Assembly (NCBI RefSeq): GCF_016807185.1
Contig: NZ_JAEVYN010000001.1
Location: forward strand, 806,001-870,000
Origin: Leptolyngbya sp. Cla-17
GTDB lineage: Bacteria; Cyanobacteriota; Cyanobacteriia; Leptolyngbyales; Leptolyngbyaceae
DNA: 64,000 nt
Reading direction: 5' to 3'
Positions 35,856-44,400 of the stretch are shown in pieces. The position numbers and the translations under genes are program-made. The notes beneath the pieces were generated by a model that saw only the letters and a list, made by a program, of their open reading frames with translations, was not told the DNA's origin and ran no database searches. How positions within the stretch are numbered: position 1 is the first letter of the stretch; each line of letters starts with the position of its first letter.

Positions 35856-38006
35856 ATGGAAGAAATTCAAAAGTCAATATCCTTTGATGGTAGGGATATT
35901 CGACTAAAGATTGGTCTGCTCGCTCCACAAGCAGGCGGTGCAGTCTTAGTCCAGTCGGAAGATACCGCAGTATTAGTTGCCGCTACCCGCGCATCAGGAC
36001 GAGAAGGAATCGATTTTCTACCCCTGTTGGTCGATTATGAAGAGCGCTTGTATGCAGCCGGACGCATTCCCGGAGGCTTTCTTCGCCGTGAAGGTCGCCC
36101 TCCCGAAAAAGCAACCCTGATCAGCCGTTTGATTGACCGTCCCTTGCGTCCCTTGTTTCCGGGCTGGATGCGGGATGACATTCAAGTAGTTGCTACGACG
36201 CTATCGCTTGACGAACTGGTGCCCCCCGATGTGCTGGCGGTAACAGGTGCTTCGCTGGCGGTATTGCTCGCGCAAATTCCCTTTAATGGACCGATGGCAG
36301 CCGTGCGGGTGGGTCTCGTGGGCGATGACTTCATCATCAACCCAACCTACAAAGAAATTGAGAGCGGTGACCTAGATCTGATCGTTGCGGGTTCTCCTGA
36401 AGGCATCATCATGGTGGAGGCAGGCGCAAATCAATTGCCCGAACAAGACATGATTGAGGCGATCGATTTTGGCTATGAAGCGGTGCGTGATTTGATTCAG
36501 GCGCAACGCGATATCCTTAAAGAATTGGGCATTGAAATCGCCACAGCAGAAACGCCGGAAGTGGATAAAACGCTAGAAGATTTCATTCGCGAGCGCGTCA
36601 CCGTTCCAGTCAAAGAAGTGATCGGACGGTTTGAAAAAGATAAAAAAGTCCGGGAAGCAGCTTTAGATGAGGTCAAAGGTTCTTTGACTGCTGCGATCGC
36701 TGAACTACCCGCAGAAGACCCGGTGAAATTGGCAGCCGCAGCGAACTCAAAAGCGGTGGGCAATGTGTTTAAAGATGTGACCAAAGTTTTGATGCGTCGC
36801 CAAATCGTGGAAGATGGCGTGCGGATTGACGGTCGCAAACTGGATGAAATCCGTCCTATTTCTTGCCAAGTTGGTGTATTGCCCTCCCGCGTTCATGGCA
36901 GCGCTCTGTTTAATCGGGGCTTAACTCAAGTAATGTCTGTAGTTACCTTAGGCACTCCCGGCGATGCTCAAGAAATGGATGATCTGCATCCAGATGAGAA
37001 AAAGCGCTACCTGCACCACTACAACATGCCGCCCTACTCGGTGGGTGAAACCAAACCCATGCGATCGCCCGGACGGCGCGAAGTGGGACATGGTGCCCTA
37101 GCAGAACGAGCTTTAGTTCCCATCCTGCCGAAGAAAGAAGATTTTCCCTATGTGCTGCGAGTCGTTTCTGAAGTGTTATCTTCCAACGGCTCTACATCTA
37201 TGGGTTCTGTGTGCGGTTCCACCTTGGCGCTAATGGATGCAGGTGTTCCCATCCTCAAACCCGTCAGCGGAGCCGCCATGGGTCTGATTAAGGAAGGGGA
37301 AGAAATCCGCATCCTCACCGATATTCAAGGCATTGAAGATTTCCTGGGAGACATGGATTTCAAAGTGGCTGGCACCGATACTGGCATCACCGCTTTGCAG
37401 CTTGACATGAAAATTCACGGCTTGCCGATGGATGTGATTGCCCAAGCCATTAATCAGGCAAAACCTGCTCGCTTGTTTATTCTCGACAAGATGATGCAAA
37501 CCATCAACACGCATCGTACAGAGATGTCGCCCTTTGCGCCTCGTCTGCTCACCATTAAGATTGACCCTGAATTCATCGGCATGATTATTGGTCCTGGCGG
37601 GAAAACCATTAAGGGCATTACCGAAGAAACAGGTGCCAAGATCGACATCGAAGATACTGGCATTGTGACAATTTCGGCGATCGATGGTGAAAAAGCAAAA
37701 CGTGCCCGTTCTATTATTCAAGGCATGACTCGCAAGCTCAATGCCGGCGATGTCTATGCTGGGAAAGTAACGCGCATTATCCCTATTGGGGCCTTTGTGG
37801 AGTTTCTTCCAGGTAAGGAAGGCATGGTTCACATCTCTCAACTCGCTGACTACCGGGTGGGCAAGGTGGAAGATGAAGTGAATCTTGGGGATGAGGTGAT
37901 TGTCAAGGTGAAGGAAATTGATAGTCGTGGGCGCATCAACTTGACGCGTTTGGGCATCCATCCTGATGAGGCGACTGCGGCTCGTGAGGCGGCGACTCAA
38001 GCTTAG
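35856..38006 (+). CDS. pnp: Polyribonucleotide nucleotidyltransferase (PNPase)
   Basis: This enzyme degrades RNA 3' to 5' with phosphate and can add heteropolymeric tails. Two RNase PH domains (about 5-210 and 300-540 of 716 residues) are joined by a helical linker. They are followed by a KH domain (IDPEFIGMIIGPGGKTIKGITEETGAKIDIED) and an S1 domain (DVYAGKVTRIIPIGAFVEFLPGKEGMVHISQL). The ATG at 35856 (MEEIQKSISFDGRDIRLKIG) matches the family start; an upstream in-frame ATG at 35796 adds 20 non-conserved residues. Two terminator-like hairpins follow. Confidence 0.97.
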   Translation: MEEIQKSISFDGRDIRLKIGLLAPQAGGAVLVQSEDTAVLVAATRASGREGIDFLPLLVDYEERLYAAGRIPGGFLRREGRPPEKATLISRLIDRPLRPLFPGWMRDDIQVVATTLSLDELVPPDVLAVTGASLAVLLAQIPFNGPMAAVRVGLVGDDFIINPTYKEIESGDLDLIVAGSPEGIIMVEAGANQLPEQDMIEAIDFGYEAVRDLIQAQRDILKELGIEIATAETPEVDKTLEDFIRERVTVPVKEVIGRFEKDKKVREAALDEVKGSLTAAIAELPAEDPVKLAAAANSKAVGNVFKDVTKVLMRRQIVEDGVRIDGRKLDEIRPISCQVGVLPSRVHGSALFNRGLTQVMSVVTLGTPGDAQEMDDLHPDEKKRYLHHYNMPPYSVGETKPMRSPGRREVGHGALAERALVPILPKKEDFPYVLRVVSEVLSSNGSTSMGSVCGSTLALMDAGVPILKPVSGAAMGLIKEGEEIRILTDIQGIEDFLGDMDFKVAGTDTGITALQLDMKIHGLPMDVIAQAINQAKPARLFILDKMMQTINTHRTEMSPFAPRLLTIKIDPEFIGMIIGPGGKTIKGITEETGAKIDIEDTGIVTISAIDGEKAKRARSIIQGMTRKLNAGDVYAGKVTRIIPIGAFVEFLPGKEGMVHISQLADYRVGKVEDEVNLGDEVIVKVKEIDSRGRINLTRLGIHPDEATAAREAATQA

Positions 38007-38021
38007 GAGAATGGATTAAAA

Positions 38022-38057
38022 GGCGCGATCACTTTATTTCTAAGGTCGCGCCCTTTT
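38022..38057 (+). terminator. First terminator-like hairpin after pnp
   Basis: GGCGCGA (38022-38028) pairs with TCGCGCC (38046-38052) over a 17-base loop, followed by CTTTT. The stem is short but GC-rich. Confidence 0.6.
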
Positions 38058-38110
38058 GCAAAAATCGTTCATGATTCACAATTTTAGCTAAACCATTCAC
38101 GCATAATCTC

Positions 38111-38145
38111 AACGAGGATTTCTTTACAGGAGTCCTCGTTTTTTA
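38111..38145 (+). terminator. Second terminator after pnp
   Basis: AACGAGGA (38111-38118) and TCCTCGTT (38133-38140) form an 8-bp stem, followed directly by six T in total. It would stop pnp read-through before the lyase-like gene. Confidence 0.75.
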
Positions 38146-38301
38146 TTGAAAGGAAACGTTCTCTATCCAAAGCTTGTTTCGCCAAAGCTGAAAATCCTTC
38201 AAAATGAATAATGTTAAGATTATTAAGATTAATAACAATTCATTTCGAAGCTGACCTTTGAGTTCTGCTTGTCTACTTGTTCGATAGTGAGGAAACATCT
38301 C

Positions 38302-38838
38302 GTGACTTCTCTGCTACAACTCTCTCAAACGATCGAAGATAACTTAATTGCTGATTTCTTTCGCCAATCCGAAGGCGGTTGGCGCTCTGAGCGGCGGTAC
38401 TACACGCTCCCTGATGGCGAAACCAAAGAAGTCGTCAGCATCATTCAAATTCGCTTTTTGCCCCAGGGTTCTCCAGAGTTGATCCATCTTGCAGGATTAC
38501 ACGAGCTAGCGGATAAAACGGCGTTGACCTGCGGAGCAGAGGTCAGTTGGGATAGCCAAGAATCGGTGACAGGCAAGCAGCAATCTAATGGTTCTACTTT
38601 GTTTGGGGCGCTGGGCACGAGCCTATTGCGCGATCGCGGCTTTGCCACAACAAAACCTGTCACGGCTCAATATCACTTCACCAATCCGCAAACCCTTTGC
38701 CTCAAAACAGAATACAAAGGCTCGTCTTTTGAAGAAGAGTTGAAGCTAATTGGGCAACTGTATCGCACGCGCCAAACTATTATTTCTCGTGCGGGTGAGC
38801 AACAAATGATTGGTCAATACTTGGAAAAACGTTTGTAG
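38302..38838 (+). CDS. CpcS/CpeS-family phycobiliprotein lyase-like protein
   Basis: This protein of about 178 residues belongs to the CpcS/CpeS-like calycin-fold family, which attaches or handles phycobilins on phycobiliproteins: IADFFRQSEGGWRSERRYYTLPDGETKEVVSIIQIRFL, then TALTCGAEVSWDSQES, and C-terminal FEEELKLIGQLYRTRQTII. A GTG start at 38302 with GAGGAAA about 10 bases upstream is preferred to the TTG at 38269. It is not near phycobilisome structural genes, so the target subunit and even lyase activity remain open. Confidence 0.82.
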   Translation: MTSLLQLSQTIEDNLIADFFRQSEGGWRSERRYYTLPDGETKEVVSIIQIRFLPQGSPELIHLAGLHELADKTALTCGAEVSWDSQESVTGKQQSNGSTLFGALGTSLLRDRGFATTKPVTAQYHFTNPQTLCLKTEYKGSSFEEELKLIGQLYRTRQTIISRAGEQQMIGQYLEKRL

Positions 38839-38848
38839 AAGAAAGGGC

Positions 38849-38904
38849 ATCGCATCTGGTTCGAATGCTTGAGATTTCATCCAAAGGCAGTTGCCAGATG
38901 CGAT
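38849..38904. terminator. Inverted repeat between convergent genes
   Basis: ATCGCATCTGG (38849-38859) is perfectly repeated in inverse as CCAGATGCGAT (38894-38904), with a 34-base loop. It lies between the convergent lyase-like and flavodiiron genes. It may terminate both transcripts, although no T tract is present. Confidence 0.4.
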
Positions 38905-38911
38905 ACCCCTA

Positions 38912-40696
38912 CTAATATTGGCTGGCAGATTTGCGGTGGTTCACGGCTGTAACTCCTGTTGATTCCAACATCTTGCCGTACTCCACTAGCGCGTAGAGCA
39001 GCCAGTGATCACCGCAATCCATCCGATTTTGCACGGTGCATTCCAGGTAAGATAAAGCCTCAGTCAAGATCAAGCATCCGTTGGCAGCAGGTTCCGTTGC
39101 CAAGTTGATAAAAGGATTTTCATCCGGTGTGGCGGGTTTTGCAAAGAAGCGGCGCAAATTTTTACCTTCTTTCAAAATATTCAGCACAAAGTGTTCACCC
39201 GCATGGGCGAGGCAGTCTAATTCTCGATCTTTGGCGATCGCCACCGTAATAGCAGGTGGGCTAAATCCTGCTTGCGAGACCCAGGAAGTGAGGAATCCTA
39301 CAGGAACCCCGTTTGATTGAGCCGTCACCACGCACAAGGAACCTGTGACTCGCCCGACTGCCTGCCCCGTGCGATCGCTCATCCCATCTACACTGGCTTG
39401 TCGCGGTGCCCGAATTTTACGGGCGCGGTTGAGGGTACGGGCAAACTCTGCTCCAGCCTGCTCACACTTTTCTAGAGTGTCTTCTGTGGGCGTGAACTTA
39501 ACGCGAATCGTTTTAAACCCCAACGGGTAGCCTGCATCCTGAAGCTTACTTTCAATCAGATCGACTGCCTCCCCACTCCAGCCGTAGGAACCGAATACAC
39601 CAGCGACTTTTGTTTGGGTGGCAGTGGATAGCACAATCCCTAATGCGGTCTGAATTTGGGTTGGCGGGTGCCCTGCCAACGTTGGGGAGCCGATGATAAA
39701 GCCATCACAGTCTTCAACCGCTGCCGTAATTTCTGCTGGGTTGGCAAACTCGCAGTTAATGGCTTGAACGGCAACTCCGGATTGGCTTACACCCTTAGCG
39801 ATCGCAGTTGCCAGAGTTGCGGTATTGCCATAGGCAGAGGTATACAGTAGCGCCACATTCAAATCCTTGGTCTGCTGCTGTTGGCACCACTGGCGATAGT
39901 CCAAGGTGAGAACGCTGAGGCTATGGCGCACAATGGAACCATGCCCAGGAGCATACAGCTTGGCTGGAACCGACCTCAGCTTATCTAAAATCGCCTCAAC
40001 TTGGGGTGCTTGAGCGGCATGGAGACAGTCAAAATAGTAGCGGCGATCGCCATCTAATGCCTTCCAATGCTCATCAAACACGGCATCATCACAAACATGA
40101 GCGCCAAATAATTTGTCGGTATAGAGCACGCGAGTGCCTGGATCATAAATGCAAAGTGCATCTGGATGGCGGGGGGTAGGCACAAAGCGAAACTGGAGTT
40201 CATGCCCATTGCCCAAATCCAGCACTTCTTCATCACGAACAATGTGCACTTTTAGGGTTTGATTGCCAAATTCAATTCCTAAATCGTGGGCTTCATCGTC
40301 TCTTGGCGAGGGCAGGGCTGGCTGATTGGCGAACACCGATCGCAGTGTATTTGCGCCAGGTTTGGAACAAATCACGGTGACGTAGGGAGCCAATTCTAAC
40401 AAGCGCTTGAGTGTTGCCAATCGATTAGGGTTCACATGACTCAAAACGATGTAATTTAACCGCTGATAGTAAAGATGATGTCCTAACTCTTCTAAAAAAA
40501 GCTCGGTAAAAGACTCGCCTGGTGGATCAATGAGTACGGTTTGTTCTGCCTGAATTAGATAAGAGTTTGCCGTGGTGCCTTTTTGACGGGCATATTCGGT
40601 CTCAAATTTGAGCCGATCCCAGGTGCGCGATCGCAGCACAGTCGTACCAGCACCCATCTCAGCAACTTGAACATCACGGGGTTTGAAATCAGCCAT
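38912..40696 (-). CDS. Flavodiiron protein, Flv1/Flv2 type (non-canonical diiron site)
   Basis: This 594-residue class C flavodiiron protein has a beta-lactamase-like domain (about 1-260), a flavodoxin-like FMN domain (about 280-420, VALLYTSAYGNTATLATAI) and a C-terminal flavin reductase domain (about 440-594, GSLCVVTAQSNGVPVGFLTSWV). Where canonical members have H-x-E-x-D-H, this one has H87-V-N89-P-N91-R92, and the later NLHWPD is TPRHPD, so most iron ligands are lost. In cyanobacteria this type pairs with a canonical partner (Flv1 with Flv3, Flv2 with Flv4) to pass electrons to oxygen at photosystem I or II. The partner is encoded at 41707-43434. Confidence 0.93.
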   Translation of the reverse strand: MADFKPRDVQVAEMGAGTTVLRSRTWDRLKFETEYARQKGTTANSYLIQAEQTVLIDPPGESFTELFLEELGHHLYYQRLNYIVLSHVNPNRLATLKRLLELAPYVTVICSKPGANTLRSVFANQPALPSPRDDEAHDLGIEFGNQTLKVHIVRDEEVLDLGNGHELQFRFVPTPRHPDALCIYDPGTRVLYTDKLFGAHVCDDAVFDEHWKALDGDRRYYFDCLHAAQAPQVEAILDKLRSVPAKLYAPGHGSIVRHSLSVLTLDYRQWCQQQQTKDLNVALLYTSAYGNTATLATAIAKGVSQSGVAVQAINCEFANPAEITAAVEDCDGFIIGSPTLAGHPPTQIQTALGIVLSTATQTKVAGVFGSYGWSGEAVDLIESKLQDAGYPLGFKTIRVKFTPTEDTLEKCEQAGAEFARTLNRARKIRAPRQASVDGMSDRTGQAVGRVTGSLCVVTAQSNGVPVGFLTSWVSQAGFSPPAITVAIAKDRELDCLAHAGEHFVLNILKEGKNLRRFFAKPATPDENPFINLATEPAANGCLILTEALSYLECTVQNRMDCGDHWLLYALVEYGKMLESTGVTAVNHRKSASQY

Positions 40697-40773
40697 AGGT
40701 AGGGAATAGCAGCAAGGGGACGAATATCAAAAAAAGAAGCGACACGAACTATCAAACAATCTAAAAATCAAAA

Positions 40774-41343
40774 TTAACCCTCTAAGCTAGAAAGCTCAGC
40801 AGTTTCTTTCATCATAAAAGCAATGTCGGGTTGCTCAGAAAGATGGCTTTCCCCGGCTCCCACCTCTCGCGAAAGGCTTCTTCTTCTGGATAGTCGTTTT
40901 TCTGGATCAACGCCTTCAAAAGTAGGCGGTAGCCATACCCGAATGATCAGCAATGCCCCGAGCACCAGTAAAAATGCATAGGCAGAAAGTACCTGATTCC
41001 AGGGAACTTCCAACACGCCTTGGACAATCACTTCCCGCAAAACAGACACGATCGCTACTTCCACAGCCACCCCAATCGATACCCGTTGTTCTTGTAGATA
41101 AATAATCAGCAAGCGAAACAATTCCACCAGAATCAGCAGAAATAGAATATCAGCCGTCACTTCTTGAAAATCTAAGGGTGGCAGTAGCGACAAAAACATA
41201 CTGCGTAGTTGCAGCACCATGACACAAAATAAACCGATGCAGAGAGAAATAATAATTAAATCCTGAACGATTTCTAAGGCGTGTACAACGCGATTAATCC
41301 AGGTAGGTTGTGTAGATGTGGGTGGGCTTACAGAGGGTTGCAT
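40774..41343 (-). CDS. PsiE-like integral membrane protein
   Basis: This protein of about 189 residues has four predicted transmembrane helices (starting VQDLIIISLCIGLFCVMVL, VTADILFLLILVELFRLLI, VAIVSVLREVIVQGVL and VLSAYAFLLVLGALLIIRVW) and a polar cytosolic tail. The pattern matches the PsiE (phosphate-starvation-inducible) family. It lies between two flavodiiron genes on the same strand, as the small membrane protein Sll0218 does in the flv4-sll0218-flv2 operon of Synechocystis. That suggests a link with photosystem II protection, but homology to Sll0218 needs testing. The ATG at 41343 has AAGGAT upstream; an ATG at 41367 is possible. Confidence 0.7.
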   Translation of the reverse strand: MQPSVSPPTSTQPTWINRVVHALEIVQDLIIISLCIGLFCVMVLQLRSMFLSLLPPLDFQEVTADILFLLILVELFRLLIIYLQEQRVSIGVAVEVAIVSVLREVIVQGVLEVPWNQVLSAYAFLLVLGALLIIRVWLPPTFEGVDPEKRLSRRRSLSREVGAGESHLSEQPDIAFMMKETAELSSLEG

Positions 41344-41706
41344 GAGCAGATCCTTAGTCCAGTACATTCATAGAGTCAGAATACTCTTAAAATAACTTAT
41401 ATGTAAGCAGCCATCCTATTGGAAAAACCTATGGTTTTGATTGGTAAGCTTGACGCAGTTGCATCCTCAGCTATTGTGCTGAAATGGACTAAAATCTCCA
41501 CCCAGGACTCTTTAGGACTTTCTCTATGAGTTGGGAGGTCTATTTGATGGCAGAATCAGGCAAATGCAAGGGGTGTCAATTAATCAGCCCTAGGCAACTG
41601 TTTGAAAAAAGCTTCCCCAAGACAATTATTTAGGCAGAATTAGTCAAATCAATAGAATGAAGCAGATCGTTGAAATCTGCGATTACAGCTATTCGACCGC
41701 TTTGGT
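41344..41706. other. Long spacer inside the flavodiiron cluster
   Basis: About 360 bases separate the canonical flavodiiron gene from the PsiE-like gene on the same strand. A small hairpin (AAAACC-TAT-GGTTTT, near 41424-41439) lies in it. I see no coding frame with support. The spacer may hold a second promoter for the PsiE-like and Flv1/Flv2-type genes. Confidence 0.4.
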
Positions 41707-43434
41707 TTAATAGTGATTGCCCACTTTCCGATGGTGAACGGCAGTTAACCCATCGGCTTTGGAAACACGCCCCATATCCACACTGCTGTAAACAATCCAG
41801 TGGTCGCTGCCTTCCATCCGGCTAATCACCTCACACTCCAGGTAAGCGAGGGACTCTGCCAGGATCGGGCATCCGTTGGAGGCGGGGTAGATTTTGATGC
41901 CAGCAAAGCGATCGGCACCAGGAGGAAAGCGCCTCAAAAAGTGCTTCATTAAGGGCTGATAGTTACCTTCTTCGAGAATATTCAGCACAAAACGATCGCC
42001 CACATGCATGAAGGATTCGATCGCCCGGTCTTTTGCGACGGCAATGGTGATGCCAATCGGTTCCAAGCTAGCTTGAGCCACCCAGGATGCCAACATCGCG
42101 CTAGAGGCTTCGCCTTTTTTCGCAGTGATGATGTACAGCCCGCCGCTGAGACGTCCCAGAGCTTTATCCAGGTCATTATCCAGGGATTTCATTTGCTTGA
42201 TGCTGCGATCGCGCGTTAACCATTGTCCTAGGTCAGTTCCGGCTTCTTCACACAGTTGATAAGTCGCTTCCGTTGGCGTTTCCTTGATCAAAATGGGTGA
42301 AAACGCTTCCACAACGCCAATCTCTTGAAGCTTGTTCCGCAAGGGATACACCGATTCATCATCGCCACCGCCCGATTCAAACAAACCAAAAGTTTGTTTG
42401 GCATGGGTTGCAGCCAAAATCGTGCTGAGTAATGGCTGAATTTGAGCAGCAGAGGCACCCGATTGCGGCGGCATTCCAATCACAATCCCAGCGGCAATAT
42501 CGACCAGTTCCCGCACTTCTTGCGGATCGGCTTCCAGCAGATCAATTAGTTCAACCACAACGCCTGTTTTGCCGACCCCTTGGGCAATGGCATGAACCAA
42601 GCGATCGCTACAGCCATACTCAGACACATAGAAAAATGCGACCGTAGTCGCTGCCTTTGCTTGCGCTTGGCTCCAAGTGCGATAGCGTCCGACTAAATCT
42701 TCAACGTGGTATTGCAGCAAAGGACCATGCCCAGTCGCAATTTGAGCAACGGTTGGCAAATCACCCATCCGCTTCAACGCCGCCAACACTGAACGAGCAT
42801 TGGGACCCATTAAGCAGTCGTAATAGGTTTTGTAGTCTGCGTTCAGTAGCTCTAAATCTTCGTCATAGGTTTGATCATCGCAATAGTGCATCCCAAAAAC
42901 ATCGCAGGTGAAGAGGGTCTGCGTTTTGTGATCGTAAGTGAGGATAGTGTCGGGCCAATGCAGATTGGGCGCGGCGACAAACTCCAATTCGTGTCCGTTC
43001 CCCAAATCAAGTCGTTCTCCGCTCTTGATCTGTTTTCGCTGAAAAGGAAAATGGATTAAATCATCCAAGAACTGCATGGCAACTTTGGCACCCACCACAA
43101 TAATGTTGGGGTTAAGTTCCAACACATCTTTAACTAAGCCGCTGTGGTCGGGTTCAGTGTGGCTAATGACGAGATAATCGATCTCGGCAGGATCGATTAA
43201 GCCAGTCAGAGTATCTAAGTAAAGTTGGCGGAATTTTTCGTGGGAGGTATCGACCAGCGCTACCTTTTCGCCGCGAATCAGGAAAGAGTTATAAGTCGTG
43301 CCATTTTCTAGAGCAAATTCAATATCAAACCGATCGCGATCCCAATCAAGCGATCGAATCGCTGTTGTATTAGCAGCAATCTCAACGGTTTGCATGGTCA
43401 GCCGAGTAGATGTTTTTTCTCGAAGTGCCACCAT
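41707..43434 (-). CDS. Flavodiiron protein, Flv3/Flv4 type (canonical diiron site)
   Basis: This 575-residue partner of the neighbouring flavodiiron protein has the same three domains: diiron lactamase-like (about 1-265), flavodoxin-like (about 280-420, VAFFYVSEYGCSDRLVHAI) and flavin reductase (about 430-575). The iron ligands are intact in ISHTEPDHSGL (H92, E94, D96, H97), with NLHWPDT, TCDVFGMHYC and GHGPLL following. It should reduce O2 to water with electrons from the photosynthetic chain. First gene of the cluster, with GAGAGG before the ATG. The order with a membrane gene between favours Flv4-Flv2 over Flv3-Flv1, but this is not certain. Confidence 0.93.
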   Translation of the reverse strand: MVALREKTSTRLTMQTVEIAANTTAIRSLDWDRDRFDIEFALENGTTYNSFLIRGEKVALVDTSHEKFRQLYLDTLTGLIDPAEIDYLVISHTEPDHSGLVKDVLELNPNIIVVGAKVAMQFLDDLIHFPFQRKQIKSGERLDLGNGHELEFVAAPNLHWPDTILTYDHKTQTLFTCDVFGMHYCDDQTYDEDLELLNADYKTYYDCLMGPNARSVLAALKRMGDLPTVAQIATGHGPLLQYHVEDLVGRYRTWSQAQAKAATTVAFFYVSEYGCSDRLVHAIAQGVGKTGVVVELIDLLEADPQEVRELVDIAAGIVIGMPPQSGASAAQIQPLLSTILAATHAKQTFGLFESGGGDDESVYPLRNKLQEIGVVEAFSPILIKETPTEATYQLCEEAGTDLGQWLTRDRSIKQMKSLDNDLDKALGRLSGGLYIITAKKGEASSAMLASWVAQASLEPIGITIAVAKDRAIESFMHVGDRFVLNILEEGNYQPLMKHFLRRFPPGADRFAGIKIYPASNGCPILAESLAYLECEVISRMEGSDHWIVYSSVDMGRVSKADGLTAVHHRKVGNHY

Positions 43435-43572
43435 GATTAACCTCTCTTATGTAAGTACTTAAAATAAAAAATTGTCTATTTTCTTATCTTGAATGGGGAT
43501 CTGAATTTTGTAAAGTTTTGTTAGGCAAAGTTACTTATCAGTATAGCTTATCGTTTTTAAGAGGCTGATTTT

Positions 43573-44310
43573 TTGGAAGTGACTAATGTGTGGATAGCGC
43601 TTGTCATTGGCAATTCCCGGCTTCACTGGGCAGAGTTTAGCAGCGATCGCCTCCAGAAAACCTGGGATACGCCCCACGTGAATCAGGATCAAGTCCAGTT
43701 GCTACACGAGCTTTGGATTGCGTCTGTTGTGCCATCGCAAAATCAGTTTTGGCAAGCTTATGATCGTGCTCACTTTTTAAGCCTGGAGCAAGTGCCGCTG
43801 CAAGGAATGTATCCCACCTTAGGCATCGATCGCGCCTTAGCAGTGTGGGGTGCCATCCAAACCGTGGGCGACCCTGTTTTAGTTATCGATGCCGGAACTG
43901 CCCTTACGTTGACCGGATCGAACGGCGATCGCCTCATTGGCGGAGCGATTCTACCCGGATTAAAACTACAATTCCAATCCCTCAATCAAGGCACCGCGGC
44001 TTTGCCCCTATTTTCCCTTCCTCTTTCCGCTTCTTCCCTTCCCCATCGTTGGGCGCTGACCACTGAAACTGCGATCGCCAGCGGCATCTTGCATACGGTG
44101 ATTGCTGGGCTGCACTCTTTTATTCACGATTGGCGGCAGATCTATCCAACCAGCGCTGTTGTATTCACGGGAGGCGATGGCAATCTCTTACATCATTACT
44201 TCCAGGATCTCTACCCAAATTTAGCTAGTTCCGTGAAAGTGAATCCTCATCTAGCTTTTAACGGTATTCGAGCCATTCGCAAAAATAATGAACTTTTCAT
44301 TAGCAACTGA
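43573..44310 (+). CDS. coaX: Type III pantothenate kinase
   Basis: This 245-residue enzyme phosphorylates pantothenate, the first step of coenzyme A synthesis. It is an ASKHA-fold kinase: the phosphate motif near the N-terminus is VIGNSRLHWAEF (usual DIGNT), and PVLVIDAGTALTLT with GGAILPGLKLQFQSLNQGTAALP forms the second half of the site. AAGAGG lies 8 bases before a TTG start at 43573; GTG codons just downstream are alternatives. It is divergent from the flavodiiron cluster. Confidence 0.92.
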   Translation: MEVTNVWIALVIGNSRLHWAEFSSDRLQKTWDTPHVNQDQVQLLHELWIASVVPSQNQFWQAYDRAHFLSLEQVPLQGMYPTLGIDRALAVWGAIQTVGDPVLVIDAGTALTLTGSNGDRLIGGAILPGLKLQFQSLNQGTAALPLFSLPLSASSLPHRWALTTETAIASGILHTVIAGLHSFIHDWRQIYPTSAVVFTGGDGNLLHHYFQDLYPNLASSVKVNPHLAFNGIRAIRKNNELFISN

Positions 44311-44400
44311 GAATCACACTTAGCATATGAGAACTATTTGCAATAAACTTTTAGAAGAGTGAGATAGCTCTAAATGCAAAAGTGACGTTTATTATCTGTA

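Noticed and set aside
37230..38000. A 256-codon frame opposite the 3' end of pnp
   Set aside because: It is the antisense shadow of the KH and S1 regions of PNPase and lacks any recognisable motif.
38855..38870. GGTTCGAATGC resembling a tRNA T-loop
   Set aside because: No acceptor, D or anticodon stems can be drawn around it; it lies in the loop of an inverted repeat.
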